Shown piece by piece: positions 59,401 to 64,000 of a stretch of 64,000 nt of DNA. Below the pieces are notes generated by a model that saw only the letters and a list, made by a program, of their open reading frames with translations, ran no database searches and had not been told where the DNA came from. The DNA lies in assembly GCA_025331565.1 (NCBI GenBank), contig JAFREQ010000015.1:2418001-2482000 (forward strand), in the 5' to 3' direction. The DNA comes from Holacanthus passer. Taxonomy: Eukaryota; Chordata; Actinopteri; Pomacanthidae. The first letter of the stretch is position 1. Each line of letters starts with the position of its first letter. Position numbers and translations under genes: made by a program.

Positions 59401-60164
59401 ATAGGTACATACCCATACGTAGTAGAGACTCAGTTACCAATTTACGTTTATGTTTTGCCTGAAAGCAAAATTTAAAAATTGAAACAGTTCATTAATATTT
59501 ATGACCTTCATCTATGTGTTCTGGTCTGCGCTCATCTGTACCAAACTCATTTACATTCACTCTCTATGACGTGCACCTGTTGCTGTATTTCCCCTGTTGG
59601 GTCAGGCTCCCTGGCTGAGTGGCTGGCTGACCACCCAGTGATGTTGGGGGCCATATTGCCCATGGTGCTTCAGGGCCTCGTGAAGGCAGAGCTGTCTGTA
59701 TCCAGTGTGTCCACTCTGAAGAGGATCTGCAGGGAGTGTAGACATGACCTCGGGCCCTACGCTCAGGACATCCTCACTGTGTCACAGGTCAGACGCACAG
59801 GCTTTTTTTTTTTTTTTTTTTTTTTTAAACAATGCTGTCAGCACTGTACATTTTATATTAACACTTGTGTTCCTCTGCAGGATGTGCTGGTGAAAGAAAT
59901 CCATAAGGTGAGTAAACAGCCTTCAATATTTACTCAATCTTTCCTGTTCTATTCATAACCAACCGTCTGTCTGAGGCCATCATGTATGATGTGTGCTGTG
60001 TATGCTCCTATGTGTGTGTGTGTGTGCAGAGCAGCCAGTGCATGTGGTTGATGCAGGCTCTGGGTTTCCTCCTGTCCGCCCTGCCCGTGGAGGAGATTCT
60101 GGTCAGACTTCACTCTCTCATCACTCCTCACGTCCAGCAGCTGGATACACTGGCCCAGCAGGAG
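56438..60164 (+). CDS. ipo13: Importin-13, N-terminal two thirds
   Basis: Importin-13 is an importin-beta family carrier that imports cargo such as the MAGO-Y14 complex and UBC9 and exports eIF1A, in a RanGTP-dependent way. Eleven coding exons fit in phase: 56438-56515, 57152-57277, 57366-58006, 58080-58220, 58320-58461, 58616-58782, 58934-59054, 59257-59404, 59606-59787, 59881-59907 and 60030-60164. They total 1908 nt or 636 codons of an expected 960 or so. Diagnostic stretches: FFGASTLHNKIS (importin-beta N-terminal domain), VLTRLCVALAAMAL, GDMETSHGICRIAVALGE, NETTSSLTLTFWYTLQ-type (here SETTSSLTLTFWYTLQ), YVYEMLGAELLSNLYD and SSQCMWLMQALGFLLSAL. HEAT repeats are expected throughout. Exon 11 ends in phase 0 where the human protein continues IPNPSNK. 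No further exon was seen up to 64000, so a long transposon-filled intron follows. Teleosts can have two ipo13 copies; a or b is not assigned. Confidence 0.94.
59803..59826. repeat. Poly(T) tract in ipo13 intron
   Basis: Twenty-four consecutive T, about 54 bases before the exon 10 acceptor. Confidence 0.9.
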
Positions 60165-61129
60165 GTAAAAGAAACTCATGCAACTTGTGCACACAACCTA
60201 AAATACTAAAATAATAATGGTAGTAGAGGTGGTTGTGCCCAAGTACAAAGTGAGGGTATTTTTCAAAAATGGTGAACAGTTTATATATTTAAAATTATCC
60301 TTTGAAAAGCTTGTAGTAGTAGTGTATTGTATTAAGACATTTTTGTATGTTGCAGTGTGTTTTCAATAAAATATGACAGAAGTAGCAGACCAGTGTACTT
60401 AAAATAAGTATACTACTAATCAATACCACATGAGTTGGTAGTAAGTACACTTTAATTTAAAATTGCTACCGAAAACATATACTTCAGTCAGTTAAAATAT
60501 AAGTGTGTTATAAGTTTATATGAAAATGTTCTTTGATGGATTCACTTTAAAAATTCTCAAATATTTGATTGCATTTAAAATAAGTAAGTAATACTAATTC
60601 ACTTGTAATAAATACACTACAAATCCATACAATAAAGTATACTATAAGTACATTTGGTAAAAGTGTACTTTGTTTAATGTAATTAAAGTTGGGACTAAAA
60701 CATAAATACAGTATAGCGACTGCCCTATAGTCGCTCGTGCATGGGTGTGGGAGACTGTTTTTGATGCGCTCCTAATCACAACTGTACAATTTCCACGTTT
60801 GGGTGATGTTCCCATTTAATTATCAAAAAGTTGCAACAGGAATATGATTATACTGAAGCAAAAAAAATAAACTGATGGTTTGACAACATGACAATGCTGT
60901 TGGACAAAAGGTGAGGCAAGTGAGACAGGTGAGCGGTAAAGACCGCATGACCTTCCACCCCATGTTTCCCCCATAAAGAGAAACGCTACACTGCCACCCG
61001 TGGAGACCCGACACAACCCACAAAAAATAAACAGATCCTATACACTGGCCCCTAATTGTGATGACAGAACAATTACATCAATGCAAAAAAAGGAGTCACA
61101 AAACAATTAAATCTTCTGTCTTCTCTCTT
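60165..61129. other. Intron of ipo13, AT-rich, no exon seen
   Basis: Follows the ipo13 exon 11 donor. AT-rich to about 60720. The segment 60720-61060 is GC-richer, and in minus orientation it lies just past the BEL/Pao pol end, so it may hold that element's LTR, but I cannot find matching ends. Confidence 0.45.
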
Positions 61130-62655
61130 CTGAGTCCGACATGTGTGACTCGACGTCGGGTCATGACCTTTACACCACTTCTTGAAGCAAGAAGAGCTTC
61201 GATATGGGCTGCTCCAAATGCCCTGTTTTTGTCTTCAACTGTACTGCCTGTACAAGTCCCTTTTTGTCGGGGTAAGTCTTTGTTACTCTTCCCATAATCC
61301 ATGAACCACGAGGAGCTGTTTGATCAATGACAACAACAAATCTCCTGATGGCATTAATACAGGAGTCCATGCCTAGAGAATACGCAACCTCCAAATGTAC
61401 GGCTCTGCTTGCCATGCAGGTGAATATTACTCCATACCTTTTTGACCATTGCACGTCCTCTCTTGACCTCAATGGGCCTGAAGTAGTCCACTCCTACATT
61501 GGTAAAAGGTGGCAGGTCTGGAATAATTCTCTCCCTTGGCATGTCGGCCATTTTCTGCTCACTTGGCTGTCCTTGATGCCGTCGACAAACCACACATTCA
61601 GATATAATTTTTCGACAGGAAGAGTTAGCATTTGTGATCCAGTACTTTCGTCACAAGGTTGAGAGCATGTGATTTCTCCCAGCATGGCCAAGCTGTTGAT
61701 GAACAAATCGCAGAATGAGATTGGATACATGATGACCTTTGGACAGTATTACAGGATGTTTCAGCTCTTCAGGTAAAGCTGACCTACCTCTTCCACCCAC
61801 TCTCAACAAACCATCCTGCAACACAGGATCCAGCCTGTAGATGTCACTGGTTTTCTCCAGATCCTCCGCTCCCCAATAAAGTGATTTCTTCCATGAATGC
61901 TGCCCGCTGACTGGAGCAGATAATGGTAGACTCTGCTCTGGAGAGGTCACTCGCAGAAAGTGATTGGCTTCCAATGGTGTCTCTGGCCTTTCTCATCTCC
62001 TCTTCAACTGACTGCATGGACGTGCCAGCAAAAGACCCAACCACCTCCTGCCTTTTTCTCTGTAGCTCCAGAAGAATAGCTTTGAGCCTAAGAAACCAGG
62101 CAACTGAGGTCTTGAGCTTAATCCATCCAGAAAAGAGATGAATAAGTTTCGTGGTGGCATCCTCAGAGCCAGAGATGATGACATTTGCCTTTAGGTCCCT
62201 TTTGACCTCTGGATCCGCTGTGGAAATGGGCTGTGGAGCAAAAGGTTGCGGCCAGTCCATTTCTGGTTTTCAAAGAAAGTCTGGACCCTCAATCCACCTT
62301 TTACATGCCAGGAAGTTATTCACAGACAGGCCTCTGGATGCTTCATCAGCAGGATTGCTCTTTGAGCTGACATACCTCCACTGAACCACATTTATTGCTT
62401 CCCTTATAGAGGCCACTCTATCTGCCACGAAGGCGCGAAATCTTTTGGTCTCATTATTGATGTACTTAAGCACAGTCTGACTGTCTGTCCAGAAGCAGGA
62501 CTCCTCCAACTGTAATGACAGTTCTTTCCTGAGCATGTTGTCCACTTTAACTGCAAGCACAGCAGCAGTAAGTTCAAGGCGAGGAATTGTTGTTTGCTTC
62601 AATGGCGTAACTCTAGCTTTGCCCAACATAAATGCAAGCTGTATCCTTTTATCCT
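61130..62655 (-). mobile_element. Broken BEL/Pao retrotransposon pol, RNase H to integrase
   Basis: Read on the minus strand, the order is an RNase H part (FWTDSQTVLKYI and NPADEASRG, 62655-62270), a linker (62260-61975), the integrase zinc-binding region (VHQQLGHAGRNHM, 61974-61651), the integrase core start (FTNVGVDYF) to DSCINAIRRF (about 61590-61355), then the C-terminal region (GSWIMGRVTKTYPDKKG, to 61170). Several frame changes separate these parts. The core jumps from DSCINAIRRF to the C-terminal domain, so the third catalytic acidic residue is missing. The order and motifs are those of fish BEL/Pao elements, which share the ipo13 intron with a second retroelement. Not functional. Confidence 0.75.
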
Positions 62656-63655
62656 GGTTCTTACAAGCTTGGAGTCATCAGAACCCTGCACCACCGAGCA
62701 GAGAACATCCCCACAAGTGAACAGGCCCAAGAGAAGGAGCGGAAGCACTTGAAGAATGCACTCAAAGCTTGTGGATACCCCAACTGGACCTTTGTGAAAA
62801 CAGCCACGAAATCCAGGAAGAGTATCAATGCCACAGGGGAAGAGGAGAGGAAGAACAGACGCAACAACATTGTCATACCTTACGTGTCTGGAGTATCTGA
62901 GAAACTCCAGAGGATTTTCAACAAACATCGCATCCCGGTTTTCTTCAAGCCTAGCAACACACTCAGACAGAAACTGGTCCACACGAAAAGACCCTACGCC
63001 GAAACACAAGAAAAGCAACCTGGTGTACGCTGTCCAATGCAGCGAGGACTGCGCAGATTTATACATAGGAGAAACCAAACAACCACTCAACAAACGGATG
63101 GCTCAACACAGGAGGCCCAACACCATAGGCCAAGATTCAGCAGTTTTCCTCCACCTCAAGGAAAATGGACACTCTTTCGACGACAACAATGTACACATTT
63201 TGGACAGGGAAGATAGATGGTTTGAAAGAGGAGTGAAAGAGGCCATCTACGTCAGAGTAGAGAAGCCATCACTCAACAGAGGAGGAGGCCTCAGACATCA
63301 CCTGTCTCCCACCTACAATGTTCTTTCATCTCTTCCCAGGAGAGTAAACTACCACTTGACCTCATGTGACAGTGTTAATGGTCATTCACACTTGGCATCA
63401 GGTGACTCACAAACGATTCTCAACGACTGTCGTTTAACACCCAGGAGCACCTGCATACTAAGTGGTATCAATGACACAGTGAACAACTCCACAGAGGTAA
63501 AAGAACCTGGGTCTCAGTCAGACCCCAGTCAGTCAGAACTGAAGAAGCTTCTCTGATTCTCTGAGAAGTGAAACGTCTTTGAGAATCAGTTGCCTTCGAT
63601 TCAACTCGCACTTGTATACCATGACCTGGATGACTGAGAACCTTCACAGACATAT
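62656..63655 (+). mobile_element. 5'-truncated Penelope-like element with GIY-YIG endonuclease
   Basis: On the plus strand, KLGVIRTLHHRAENIP and NIVIPYVSGVSEKLQRIF belong to the region between reverse transcriptase and endonuclease. NLVYAVQCSEDCADLYIGET followed by KRMAQHRR is a GIY-YIG nuclease motif as in Penelope-like retroelements. The frame changes near 62985, inside a run of A, so the reading is broken. The last frame stops at 63554-63556 and a non-coding tail with a hairpin follows. The reverse transcriptase itself is absent, so this is a 5'-truncated copy. It lies inside the BEL/Pao element in opposite orientation. Naming as Penelope-like is from family knowledge. Confidence 0.7.
63539..63577 (+). 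other. Hairpin with hammerhead-like boxes at end of Penelope-like element
   Basis: CTGAAGA (63539-63545), a stem CTTCTC/GAGAAG (63548-63553 with 63563-63568), then GAAAC (63570-63574) and GTC. This is the order of a hammerhead ribozyme core, which Penelope-like elements are known to carry, but the first box has A where CTGATGA has T, and no helix III loop is seen. Probably a decayed copy, if it is one. Confidence 0.3.
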
Positions 63656-63699
63656 TCAACAAACACATCATTGTTTGACCTTTTGGCCTGAAACCATGC

Positions 63700-63975
63700 T
63701 TCCTACCTTCTCTGCTCCTCCTCTGGGAGAGAAAGTTGAGTGAGAAATGTGTCACGAAACTCAGAGGCCCTTTGACAGAGTTGTTTGAACCTTTTGAGAT
63801 TATGTTGAACAGCAGAGACATTTTCCTTGAATGCCAAGAGAGTTCTGATTTTTATCTTTAATTTGCTTGCCTGTGCAAAATAATTACTTCTTTCCTTTTG
63901 GAGCCGTTCAATCACAATCATGATTCCTTTGGGAGTGGGTTTCCTTGTTCTTTTCTCCGAGACATCGCTTCTCAC
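63700..63975 (-). mobile_element. gag-like N-terminal fragment of the BEL/Pao retrotransposon
   Basis: A 90-codon minus-strand frame with KRTRKPTPKGIMIVIERLQK and a charged helical continuation ending LSLPEEEQRR matches the start of fish BEL/Pao polyproteins. It lies upstream, in element orientation, of the pol part at 61.1-62.7 kb, from which it is separated by the Penelope-like insertion and by loss of the protease/reverse transcriptase part. The frame then breaks near 63700. Confidence 0.6.
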
Positions 63976-64000
63976 AATTGAGTCGGTTTCGGCATTAACA

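Overview
This window looks like a teleost fish chromosome segment, probably an acanthomorph. The genes have many short exons with GT..AG introns, GC-rich coding exons sit in AT-rich non-coding DNA, CA/GT microsatellites are frequent, and the interspersed repeats are of fish type (Tc1/mariner-type deletion derivatives, MITEs, a BEL/Pao element, a Penelope-like element). No bacterial operon, CRISPR array, rRNA or tRNA gene was seen. The coding models below were assembled by eye: each exon was chosen so that splice phases match and the protein follows the remembered family sequence. Five of the models close to a whole number of codons from ATG to stop. tada1 and ipo13 run off the window edges but stay in frame.

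Layout, left to right. (1) tada1, minus strand, 254-3623, first seven coding exons, last exon beyond the left edge. (2) Non-coding 3.7-9.7 kb. (3) An angiopoietin-like gene closest to ANGPTL1, minus strand, 9688-14548, complete, with a possible 5' UTR exon at 18.07 kb. (4) Non-coding 14.6-20.1 kb. (5) zyg11-family gene, plus strand, 20338-28293, 14 coding exons, complete. (6) Non-coding 28.4-36.8 kb with a solo LTR nested in an older repeat. (7) lrrc52-like gene, minus strand, two coding exons at 43666-43018 and 37195-36867, with a 5.8-kb intron. (8) Non-coding 43.7-47.6 kb with a minisatellite. (9) mgst3, plus strand, 48149-49212, complete. (10) A mucin-like single-pass membrane protein that I cannot name, minus strand, 55715-51402, five exons. 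(11) ipo13, plus strand, 56438-60164, first eleven coding exons; the next intron runs past the right edge and contains a broken BEL/Pao retrotransposon with a Penelope-like element inserted in it.

The genes are independent eukaryotic units, not an operon. Their products act in the SAGA coactivator (TADA1), secreted angiopoietin-like signalling (ANGPTL1), CUL2 ubiquitin ligase substrate recognition (ZYG11), potassium-channel modulation (LRRC52), glutathione/eicosanoid metabolism (MGST3) and nuclear transport (IPO13). The mucin-like gene and ipo13 are head to head with start codons about 0.7 kb apart. The lrrc52-mgst3 neighbourhood also exists at human 1q24. Perfect TGACGTCA palindromes lie at the tada1, zyg11 and ipo13/mucin promoters.

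The points most worth a second look are the unidentified mucin-like gene with its C-terminal micro-exon, a TATA-driven candidate first exon antisense within the lrrc52 intron, the shared CRE-type promoter core, and the nested transposons. I did not find a convincing previously undescribed multi-gene system.
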